NCBI GenBank assembly: GCA_015179125.1
Contig: WHVA01000454.1
Coordinates: 29,597 to 93,596, forward strand
From: Gautieria morchelliformis
Lineage: Eukaryota > Basidiomycota > Agaricomycetes > Gomphales > Gomphaceae
Reading direction: 5' to 3'
Length of the DNA: 64,000 nt
Below the pieces are notes generated by a model. That model worked only from the letters and a program-made list of their open reading frames with translations. It had not been told where the DNA came from and searched no databases. Both the position numbers and the translations under genes were made by a program. Shown here in pieces: positions 54,992 to 64,000 of this stretch. Positions within the stretch are counted from its first letter, which is position 1; the number at the start of each line of letters is the position of its first letter.

Positions 54992-56023
54992 TGTCAAGAT
55001 TGGTTTTTAGGTGTTAATATCGTGTATTAGTGAACACAGCAAATGCCCAAATAACTTGTGCAAATAAGTATGCCGTTCGGCGAATAGGTGAACCAACAAA
55101 TGTTCACAAGATAAGAGGGTTGCCCGAACGGAGCTTGCCCTATCTACAGTCGTAGCGAAATAGCCCGTGGCACTTGACGATGTAACGTGCAAGGTATCAC
55201 GGAAGGGCTGTCTAAGTAGCAACAATCCCTTCGCCGGTGAAGATGCTCCTTCGGAGTCCTTCGCTGACAGCACTGAACAATAGTTTGAAGGCTAAGGTAA
55301 TGAAGATGGAGTATGAGAACTCACCAGTGATGTCTAAGTCCTCTTCTGGTCGAAGATATAAATCTCCAGGAGACGGCTCAAGACGATGATCACAGCGAGG
55401 TCGAGTTTGCACAAGATGGACAACATATGATAATTGAACTGAGGAATATACATGCGAATGTAAACTACTTATATCAAATGCTCGTAAGGTATTAGCAAAT
55501 AGGAAAGAGGCCATCGTGAGTCAGGGTTGGATAGGGGTGCACAGTCATGATACAAAATAGATGAAATAAACATACAATAGAGTGAGGGAAGAGTGCGAAC
55601 ATGAAACGACGGAGAGTAAAGGTGGCGAAGGCACTTATGTACGAAACCATGTCTTGGGACCTGCATGCATGCTATCCTGCACGGACTCCTCGTCTACTGG
55701 TTTGATCCCACATGACCTACAGACAGGACGTCCCGCGAACACATTCTGGCCATATGAACACCCAAAGGGGTTGGATTGAGAAGATGATGGGGCTAGTGAT
55801 GAACCATCACGCTGGGTAAATGGTATCGATCATATTTGATGGCGTGCCTGCTGGCGAAATGTACGAGCAGCGAACAGCAGTTCGGAGAATGGGGCGAACA
55901 GCGAATAGAGTGGATGTAGGGCAAGAGTGGTCGAAGGGTGAGGCGAACACTGGCGAAGATGCTAGGGAGTGACAAGGGGGAACATAGAGGCAGCAGGGTA
56001 AGGGAAATAGACAGGTCATGACA
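54992..56023 (-). mobile_element. Solo LTR-X with target duplication CCTCA
   Basis: 1,032 bp, TG...CA. CCTCA flanks it at 54987-54991 and 56024-56028. It has a single start unit, so it differs from the first solo LTR by one tandem unit. Also inside the transposase coding sequence. Confidence 0.9.
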
Positions 56024-56559
56024 CCTCATCACACAACACGGACACGAATGCATTTTCTCACCGAAGTTCCACTGTGAGTTGAATCCAATTGAAATGGTCA
56101 GTTCATCTTTTCCCTACTAGTTCAAACAATCGAAGCATTCTTGAATAGTATTGGGGGTGGTGCAAGTACAGATATCATGAAGAGGACAAGAATGGTTTCG
56201 CAGATGCCAAGGCGGCTGCAAGGAAGTATTTGGATGCATGTTGAGATGAGGTCATATGGAGCTTTATAAACCATACCTCGCAGTTCATGGATGCCTACCG
56301 AAAGGGATTGTCTGGAAAGGCAGCTGCCTGGGCTGTCCAGAAGTACCGAAGGCATCGGTGTGTCTCGAATACAGCCTACTAGGCGCTCGAGACATCAGTG
56401 GCTAACTAAATAATTACCATTTTTTTGTCCAAAAATTTGGCACAGCCAAAAACGCGTGGGAAAATTACTTTGAGGCTGGTTTCCGACGTTTTCGAGCCCT
56501 AGGAGTTCAAATCTGAACTCGGTTTGGTGCCAAAAAAATTGGTTCAGCCAGGAAGAAGT

Positions 56560-56587
56560 TTGTCGTGTTTGATTGTCCTAAGCTGTA
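56560..56587. repeat. Terminal repeat of the DDE transposon (3' end)
   Basis: Ends GATTGTCCTAAGCTG-TA and matches 43603-43630 at 27 of 28 positions. It lies about 200 bp after the transposase stop. Both terminal repeats point the same way on the plus strand, which is abnormal for one intact element. Confidence 0.7.
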
Positions 56588-59295
56588 TGCCATCACTGGT
56601 CGAGAGGGCTGGATAACCTCACACTCTCTAACTGAGGATGCTTTAATGCTGGCATTTATCGTTATTTTATGTAAAGGTGAGTATTCGAACTTGATTCTTG
56701 CAAAGTTAGTCGCTCGACATTTTGTTTTGAATTGGGAATTTTGCAGTGATTTATTATTTGCGCCTTGGGAAGCTGTTGTATCACTAATTATATTACATAA
56801 GTATCTTGTATTTTTATTTCACACCTGAGTTTGAGTCATGATGCCCAGTGAGAATCGACCCGGGTCCAGGGAGGTCGCACTGGGTGGGAGCCACAGATGT
56901 GGTGACGTATCAGTTAGGACCAGTAGATATCGGTCATGAGATGATGCATGGCATGTTCTATTTTTATAGAGCTCGATTTTTAGAACTAGAGGGAGGGCTG
57001 GCTTGCGCCTGGCAGAACCCTTGGTCGCGGTAGTATATAAGAATGAACCTGGTGTGATGATGCATATCTCGGATTTGTGTATAGGAGGATAATCAAAATG
57101 GTCATGTGATACAGCATATATGAGTATATAATATATATTATAAGAGTATTAATAACAACATATAGGAATATATAGTAAGTAGTATTTATAAGGAGAATAA
57201 TAGATGTTATTAGAATATTCTGTATATGTTTAAACATCTCGGAGATATATATACATATGAGAGAGTATCTGACTACAAGATAGAATAACAGATACTTGGC
57301 TAGATACTTCTAATAGATATGAGTAGGAGTATTAGTATGAATAGTTATAATGATATAGTGTATATTAAAAGTGGGTAGAAAAAATAAGAAGAGGGATAAA
57401 AATAAGAAGATGCGTTCTCGTCGACGGAGCCGCCGCTCGGGGAGGGACAAAAGAAAATTTATTTATATCCCAACAATAAGATTGGCATGTACTTTCGTCC
57501 TCTTCTTTTCTATAATTTGAGAATAAAATGGGTGAAGCTACAGGTAATAAAAAGTTGTGAGCATCCGCCTAAGATGACTCACAGGGCTTGGAGGGTAAAC
57601 CAATAGGATAAGCCAATGAATGAAATTAAGGGGAATAGTTCCGCATAAGTGGAGTGCCGCATATTTGCGTGTTGCAGGCCCTCCCTCTCCTTCAGAGAGA
57701 GTCAGGGATGTACTCCCTTGTTTCCATATCAGGTAGTGAATCAATGTTAAGATAGGGGCAGTATAAACCGCGCACCCTCTAAGCGCCCATTAGTCATCTT
57801 AGGGTTAGGGTTTAAGCGGCGAAAATTACAGAGGATGGAAGTTTCATATTTCAGTAGAACATCCTGGTAGCTATGGTATATTATATTGAGACCTGATCTA
57901 AGCTGCTCCATGATTTAAATGTAAGGTTGGATTAACTAAAATGTCACCTCAGCAACAGTTTAGTAAATGAAGTTGCTCCATTCAATGTGATCAGGGACAA
58001 AAAATTGTAAAGTGTACAGTTGAACCAACGAACATAAACAGGGATAGGAATAATAAACCACTAAAACACAAGAGAGCCCAATGCAAATCAATCATATCTG
58101 TCTATTTAATATGCTCCAAATATTTTATATAATAATCTATAAGCACACCATTCTATTTCTAGTAATTTTTGTGCAGTTTGAAGACTCTACTAGCAGACAA
58201 ACAATGTATGCATTCAATCAGGGTCAAAGAAGGGAACATACCTGTGTCCATGCGGGCATGGTATTGCCTATGGGATTCTTTTGTGGATTTGGCTTAGATA
58301 CTCAGGATCTTGCGGATTACTAATCTGCTTGTTCGGGCTCCATCTCCCATGAAAAAATATTCAAACTCCGCTATTTGCTTATGTAATGCGGTGAAAATCG
58401 CTGAAACAGAAAATTGAACTTGTGTTCCCTGGACAGAAAATCTCGTTTTATGAATTTTGAAATGAAAAAATGAAAAAACATGTGATGACATTTTTATAAG
58501 CTTGATTTCAATAAAATAGCACCATAGAGTTGTTGAATAGTGTCTTATGAACAAACCTATGGTCTTACTTTTTTGAAAATTTGAGTGTCTACAATTGAGA
58601 ATAGTGATGGGCATGGCCTGGCTTGGCCTGAAAGCCATGGCTTTGGCCTGGTTAGCGCTGGCTTTGGCCTGCAAAATCCTGAGCCAGGCCATTGGCACTT
58701 GGCCTGGCTCGGCTCCAGCTTGGCCAAGGCCTGTTGGTGGGGGAATGGATTGTAGACACAGATATCATTTTTTTGTATGTAGCGCAAAAGAGATTAAAAT
58801 TCTTCCTTAAAATTCTTCCTCATCGTCGATGATGTCATCGCAATCACTATCCAACTCAAATCGTCGGAATCATTGATACGATGGCAAGTGGATCGACGGC
58901 AAGTGGGTAGAGAGTAAGGTTTAAGACCACTGTAACTACACTACATATCATGAAAAACGTTTTATGTACGTGCCAGTATCAAGGCACACATGTCATTATC
59001 AGAGCACACATGTCCTTTTCTCCAGCTTTGCCTGCGCGCAGCCGGGATGAGTCACCGGTTGCGCAGAGTAGGTTTGCCGCTCGGGTGGGCGGGAGCCTGC
59101 TCTGCGGCTGCCCTCATCTCACTTTTGCGCCAGTTGCACACTTTGATTCATTATTATCCTGATGTTTTCTATAGTACTCATGTCTAATTATTGGCTAATA
59201 CTTTGTCCGTGTCTATTCCTCTGCTACGGGGCTGTGTGCTTCGTCCCCCTTGGCAAGTCCGTGATCCGTCCTTGGGGTCTGACTGGTGTGGGTGG
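56588..59295. other. Intergenic, low-complexity patches
   Basis: No gene recognised. Very AT-rich near 57040-57400. 2.5 copies of TTAGGG at 57799-57814. A TGGCCTGGCTTGGCCTG low-complexity patch at 58612-58740. Possible old repeat at 57590-57740 (see 44980-45080). Short frames have no motifs. Confidence 0.35.
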
Positions 59296-59528
59296 TGTCA
59301 CGACCGGTTTATTTCTCCTACCGCGCTACCTCTATGTTCCCCCTCGTCACTCCCTAGCATCTTCACCAGAGTTCACCACACCTACCGACCACTTCCCCTC
59401 TATGTCCACTCTACCCGCTGTTCGCCCCATTCTCCGAACCGCTATTCGCTGCTCACGCATTTCATCATCAGGCATGCCATCGAATATGATCGATACCATT
59501 CACCCGGCATGATGGCTCATCATTAACC
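59296..59528 (+). repeat. Partial LTR-X, cut by gypsy-3
   Basis: Begins TGTCACGACCGGTTTATTTC and follows the first 233 bp of LTR-X, then stops at 59528 where the gypsy-3 LTR starts. The last five bases, TAACC, are the expected target duplication of gypsy-3; the second copy would lie beyond the window. Confidence 0.65.
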
Positions 59529-60089
59529 TGTAAGGACCCGGCCTTTGGCTGGCTACTTACCGGTAGAACCTTCTTCCGAGCCCGAGCCTTGTGATATTCA
59601 TGCCCGAGTACATATGATACTTATCCGTGCCCGAGCCCGATCCCGAGCTTGAACTCATATCCGACCTTGATCCCATGCCCGTATCCCCTTAGTTACTGAT
59701 TCCGCTCCATCACGCATCATTCGTATATTACCTCGCCCTGACCTCGGTCTCCTGACCACGCCCTGACCTCCACTAATCTGTTCGCCCCTGACTTGCACCT
59801 CGTCCGTATATAACCCCCTTGTATGCATTCCTACTCCTCAGTCTGAAAATCAACTATCGTGTCCCTTCGATCCCTAGCTAGTTTCTACGCCTCGCCTCTT
59901 AAGCTAGAACCTCGCCTCTTATTCGTTTACCTCCGAAATTGGGACTTGTGCGTAGGGTCGGCGCAGCACATAAGCTGAAGCCAAGTCCCTCTCCGACTTC
60001 CCCATCCAAACCTCGCCCTGTAACCTCGGACCTTGACTCGGGTTTCGTCCCCGACCTCGGTCAACCTTACGACGGATCGTAACGTAACA
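59529..60089 (+). repeat. gypsy-3 5' LTR
   Basis: TGTAAGGACCCGG ... CGTAACGTAACA. It has repeats of GAGCCCGAGC in the first part, and a TATATAA box near 59808-59814 is a plausible promoter. The end was chosen by analogy with 50599-51040. Confidence 0.75.
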
Positions 60090-60132
60090 GTATTTTCAGA
60101 CTGCTTACACCCTACGTATCCCTTTTTTCACG

Positions 60133-61365
60133 ATGTCCATGATAACTCGTTCTCACACCCTTCAGGGTATCTCAGAACAGCGACGTTTCTCGGAAGCCCC
60201 CGATGACTCACCCCCGTCCCCGGGGATACCCCTTGCAGACCCCGCCGAGCCTAGTAACAAAGGCAAAGGTAGGGCTAACCTCGGTGACCCTTCAGGTGAT
60301 CCAGGTGATGGCTCTAGAAGTTCTGACAACGATCGGGACCTCCCCAACCTTCCGCCCGAGGACCTCGGTGACCTCGAGGACAACGAGCTTATGCGTCGAG
60401 TGTTCATCAAACTCGCGAAACCTCGCGAATCCGAAGCACGAGCCAAGGTCAAGGAACCGGATAGTTATGACGGTACTGACCAAGCCAAGCTTCGCACTTT
60501 CTTCCTTCAATGTGTACTCAACTTCAGAGATCGCCCCACCGCGTTCAAGACTGGGGCCTCAAAGGTGCAGTATGCTATTTCTTACCTGTCCGGCTCGGCT
60601 CTGCAATATTTCGAGCCGGCGATCCTCGGCGAAGTCCAACCCGAGCCAGATTGGCTCGAGGACTGGGACAGTTTCAAGGCCGAGCTCGAGCTTAACTTCG
60701 GCCCATACGACAACGCGGCCCAAGCCGAGATTGACCTCGAGAAGATCGTTATGAAAGAGCACCACAAGGCCGCGCGATTCTTTATCGACTTCGCCCGAGC
60801 TTCGACTCGGACTCAGTGGAACGACGCGGCCCTCCGACACTTTGCCTATAAGGGCTTGGCCAAACGGATCAAGGACGACTTACTTCACTTCCCTCGATTC
60901 CGCAGCCTCGCCGAGCTTAGGAACTTCGCGCTGGAATGCGATAGCCGTTACTGGGAGCGAAAGGAATACGACGCCATGATCAATGGTCGTAGCTCCCAGC
61001 CTGCACGCACCACTAATCAGTCCAGTAGCAATGCCACTAACAACCACCAGTCTTCCAGTGGTTCCAATAACAATAAGAACCGCAACAAGACTAACAACAG
61101 CGGCAAGGGTTCCAACAACAACAACTCTTCGAACAACAAGAGCCAGCCCGACATTTCGAGCAAACTCGGGAAGGATGGCAAACTGCTTCCCGAGGAGCGC
61201 CAACGTCGGGTCGACCAAGGCCTTTGTCTGCTTTGCGGCACCAAAGGTCACGTCGTCAAGGACTGCCCGAAGAACAAGTCTACCAATAGTAGCGGTTCTA
61301 AAGGTCGGGCAACGAAGACCCCTAACGAGGGGACTTCGGCCTCCATTACGGAGGTGAAAAAATAG
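60133..61365 (+). CDS. gypsy-3 Gag
   Basis: 410 codons, intact. N-terminal charged linker, gag core (VKEPDSYDGTDQAKLRTFFL, YAISYLSGSALQYFEP, FGPYDNAAQAEIDLEKI), a Ser/Asn-rich low-complexity stretch (about residues 285-345) and one CCHC zinc knuckle, CLLCGTKGHVVKDC. It ends GTG AAA AAA TAG; the six-A run at 61357-61362 allows a -1 shift into the protease frame, which is open from there. The start is the first ATG after the LTR. Confidence 0.92.
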   Translation: MSMITRSHTLQGISEQRRFSEAPDDSPPSPGIPLADPAEPSNKGKGRANLGDPSGDPGDGSRSSDNDRDLPNLPPEDLGDLEDNELMRRVFIKLAKPRESEARAKVKEPDSYDGTDQAKLRTFFLQCVLNFRDRPTAFKTGASKVQYAISYLSGSALQYFEPAILGEVQPEPDWLEDWDSFKAELELNFGPYDNAAQAEIDLEKIVMKEHHKAARFFIDFARASTRTQWNDAALRHFAYKGLAKRIKDDLLHFPRFRSLAELRNFALECDSRYWERKEYDAMINGRSSQPARTTNQSSSNATNNHQSSSGSNNNKNRNKTNNSGKGSNNNNSSNNKSQPDISSKLGKDGKLLPEERQRRVDQGLCLLCGTKGHVVKDCPKNKSTNSSGSKGRATKTPNEGTSASITEVKK

Positions 61366-64000
61366 GTAGCAACCTCGGAACCACACGATCCGAGGATTGC
61401 GGTAACCTCACCCGTGTGCTCAGACTCAGCGCCGCTTCTCATTCATTGTCCAAAGATTCCCTTAATGTAGATCTAACCTCGCCTTCGCTGCCCAACATCG
61501 CTTTTGTTGCATTAGTTGACTGCGGGTCCTCAGACTGTTTTATTGAATCCAGATTTGTCCAGAAGTACTCCATGCCTGCTTATCCTGTCTCTCCTATACC
61601 CTTGAAACTATTTGACGGTAGTACTAACACTACCATTACCCAAGCTCTAGACCTCTGCATTTGCTTTCCGACCGGCGAACAACAATGGGTTACCTTCTAC
61701 GTAACCTCGCTCGACTCAAGTTGCTCGATGGTACTTGGCCACAACTGGCTCACCCGCTACAATCCGTCGATTGACTGGGTATTGGGCAGTATTACTTTCA
61801 AGACCATCGACCTAACAACGACTCCAGCGACCCGGCGACGTCAGCCCGCTCAGCTTCGGCTACGACTTCGACCTCGCCTACGGCATCTTCGCCCTCGCCT
61901 CCGACCTCGCTTCCGAAGTTGCAAGCACCCCTCGTTTCCCTAATCAATGCACCCGCTTTCATGCGTGCATCTAGATTGGAAGGGTCCGAAGTGTTTCAGC
62001 TCAATTTGGCTTCGCCTGAGCTCCTCGCCAGAGGGGCAACATCGGGAGGAAGCTCTTCCGAGCTTCCTGAGAACATTAAGAAACATGTTCCTGAAGAATA
62101 CCACGAATTTCCAGATGTGTTCAGCAAAGCACGCGCTGACACTCTAGCTCCCCACCGACCTCACGATATCAAAATCAACCTCGAAGAAGGGACCTCGCCA
62201 CCAATCGGTCCCATCTACTCTCTCTCAGCTTCCGAACTCAAAGCACTTCGCGAGTTCATCGACGAGCATTTAAACATCGGTTTCATCCGACCTTCACGCT
62301 CGCCTCATGGTGCACCGGTATTGTTCGTTCGCAAAAAAGATGGCTCACTTCGGTTGTGTGTCGACTTCCGAGGTTTGAACAAAATCTCAAAAAAAGATCG
62401 GTATCCATTGCCATTGATTGCTGACTTACTTGATGCTCCAAAGAATGCTCGCATCTATACGAAAATTGACCTTCGTCACGCTTACCACCTCGTACGGGTG
62501 GCCGAGGGTGACGAATGGAAGACCGCCTTCAGGACTCGCTATGGGTCTTTCGAATGGTTGGTCATGCCATTTGGTCTCACTAATGGCCCTGCTGCCTTCC
62601 AGAGATTCATGAACGAGGTGTTCGCCGACCTTTTGGACGTTTGTGTGGTGGTATACTTGGATGACATTCTAATCTACTCCAGTGACCCCTCCAAACATGT
62701 TGAACATGTCAAGGAAGTCTTGCGACGACTACGACTCAACAACCTCTTCGCCAAAGAAGACAAATGCGAGTTCCATCGCGACTCGGTTGAATTCCTCGGC
62801 TACATACTCTCTCCCGAGGGCCTCACTATGGCAGATGACAAAGTAAGGTCATTCAAGACTGGCCTGAACCTCGCAAAGTTCGCGACATCCAATCCTTCCT
62901 CGGCTTCGCCAACTTCTACCGACGTTTCATTCACAACTACTCCGACATCACCATTCCTCTCACCCGACTTACCCGCAAGGGTACCCCTTGGAATTTTTCC
63001 GAGGATTGTCGACGGGCTTTCAACCTGTTGAAGAGGGCGTTCACTACCGCCCTATCCTTACTCACTGGATTCCTGACCTTCCACTGATCGTAGAGACTGA
63101 TGCATCAGATTATGCCTTAGCGGCAATCTTATCACTACGAACCTCGGAAGGCGAACTTCATCCCGTCGCTTTCCACTCCCGCACATTCACCTCTACCGAG
63201 CTCAACTACGATGTTCACGACAAGGAGCTCCTCGCCATTTTTGAAGCCTTTCAACGCTGGCGACACTACCTAGAGGGCTCAGGCGAACCAGTTGACGTTA
63301 TCACCGATCACAAAACCTCGAATACTTTTCAACTATGAAGCTCTTGACCCGTCGACAAGCTCGGTGGTCGGAATACCTTTCCCAGTTCAACCTCGCCATA
63401 CGCTTCCGACCAGGTCGCCTCGGAACGAAGCCTGACTCTCTCACTAGACGATGGGACATCTACCTTAAAGAGGGGAATAGCGACTATGCCACCATAAACC
63501 CGCAGAACTACGGCCAGTGGTTTACTCAGCACCAGCTGGCATCGTCCCTTAGAGCTACTAACCTCGCTCCCATCGTGCTCCGAGCCGCTTCACTGCTTGA
63601 TACCGAGCAGATCCGAGCTGACATACTAGCGAACCTCCCCTCGGACCCCATAGCCAAGTCGCACCTCGGCTTGGTTAATGACCGAGGTGGACCACAGACC
63701 CCGAGGGTTTCCTCAAGCTTGACAACCGAACCTATGTTCCAGGGGCCCAAGACCTTCGACTTCGCATCCTGCAATACAAGCACGATCACATCCTCTCGGG
63801 ACACTTCGGGGTCAACAAGACCTTGGAGCTGATCCGACGAGACTATACTTGGCCGGGGATTAGATCCTTTGTCAAGGATTATTGCAAGACGTGTACCACT
63901 TGTATGCGAAGCAAGCCACAACGTCACAAACCCTATGGTCTCCTCAAGCAACTTCCTGTTCCCGAGAAACCTTGGAATTCCATCTCTATGGATTTCATTG
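61363..64000 (+). CDS. gypsy-3 Pol (protease-RT-RNase H-integrase), partial, frame-broken
   Basis: In the -1 frame relative to gag. Protease: [13 protein letters not shown] (about 61515) and [39 protein letters not shown] and [12 protein letters not shown] (about 62645-62680). RNase [15 protein letters not shown] (about 63092) and [20 protein letters not shown]. Integrase zinc domain: [16 protein letters not shown] ... CKTCTTC, ending in the core start SMDFI at 64000. One-base losses lie near 61811, 62847, 63050, 63312 and 63686, all in runs of the same base. The next frame resumes exactly at each, so the underlying protein is otherwise well kept. Confidence 0.88.

Larger units (their letters stand above)
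53290..56382 (+). pseudogene. DDE transposase, C-terminal half, split by two solo LTRs
   Basis: Coding pieces: 53290-53466, 54714-54991, 56029-56096 and, after an intron (GTCAGT ... AATAG), 56149-56382. Removing each LTR and one target copy rejoins the frame exactly. It reads WWDTQQLLAQINDAIAIF, the second catalytic Asp in GLFIFDNSSAHGSLPADALK, MMLPDGSPKGMQRILQEQGF, CSPVCP with Cys pairs, the catalytic Glu in PKFHCELNPIEM, and FMDAYRKGLSGKAAAWAV. One in-frame TGA is at 56243-56245. The first catalytic Asp and the middle of the protein are missing. It matches the N-terminal half at 42215-43286 as one family. Confidence 0.8.
59529..64000 (+). mobile_element. Ty3/gypsy element gypsy-3, runs off the window
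   Basis: 5' LTR at 59529-60089 (561 bp), gag, protease, RT, RNase H and the N-terminal integrase. It is not closely related to gypsy-1 and -2: a different gag, a DCGSSD protease and a longer linker. Base use is rich in CTCG/CGAG. The 3' part is outside the window, so the presence of a chromodomain cannot be judged. Confidence 0.9.

Noticed and set aside
57040..57400. Mitochondrial DNA insertion
   Set aside because: The stretch is AT-rich but contains no recognisable mitochondrial gene.
57799..57814. Interstitial telomere (TTAGGG repeats)
   Set aside because: Only about 2.5 units; too short to separate from chance.
58294..58787. Proline/alanine-rich protein on the minus strand
   Set aside because: It is the shadow of the TGGCCTGG low-complexity patch.

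Overview
The window looks like a transposon-dense segment of a filamentous fungus, most likely a basidiomycete of the Agaricomycetes (inference). Reasons: the host-like genes have many 40-120 bp GT-AG introns, one gene fragment matches the fungal SCY1 pseudokinase family, and the mobile elements are types common in mushroom genomes: Helitrons with a Rep-PIF1 polyprotein, chromodomain Ty3/gypsy elements, Ty1/copia and a TA-flanked DDE transposon. There are no bacterial operons, rRNA genes or CRISPR arrays, and I could not confirm any tRNA gene.

Layout. 1-5.5 kb: a five-exon kinase-like gene (minus strand) divergent from a broken, truncated SCY1-like gene (plus strand), then a fold-back repeat. 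5.5-34.1 kb: seven Helitrons (H1-H7), all on the minus strand and joined head to tail. Each 3' end is a GC hairpin followed by CTAG and abuts the 5' end of the previous copy. H6 carries a full Rep-helicase gene and H7 a truncated one. H1-H5 are non-autonomous and carry minisatellites, fragments of an unrecognised gene, or remnants of the helicase 3' end. H1 is interrupted by a 7.05-kb Ty3/gypsy element (gypsy-1) with a perfect 5-bp target duplication. 34.1-40.3 kb: gypsy-2, a second chromodomain Ty3/gypsy element, which truncates H7. 40.3-59.5 kb: LTR relics, a DDE transposon split into two oppositely oriented halves about 10 kb apart, a hypothetical gene, two MITE-like fold-back elements, a gypsy gag relic with a copia relic inserted in it, and two solo LTRs lying inside the transposase gene. 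59.5-64 kb: the 5' LTR, gag, protease, reverse transcriptase and start of integrase of gypsy-3, which runs off the window.

How the parts relate. The Helitron block appears to be a concatemer in which one autonomous copy (H6) could supply Rep-helicase for the others. The 5' regions of H1-H6 share a promoter-like block, most of them with a GGTCACGTGACC palindrome. The retroelements encode Gag and Pol in the usual overlapping frames, with candidate -1 slippery sites at the junctions. The frame breaks I could align across the mobile elements are essentially all single-base losses, mostly in short homopolymers. Consensus sequencing error is therefore a serious alternative to genuine decay. Nonsense changes in the SCY1-like gene, the gag relic and the transposase look like C-to-T changes and are more likely real.
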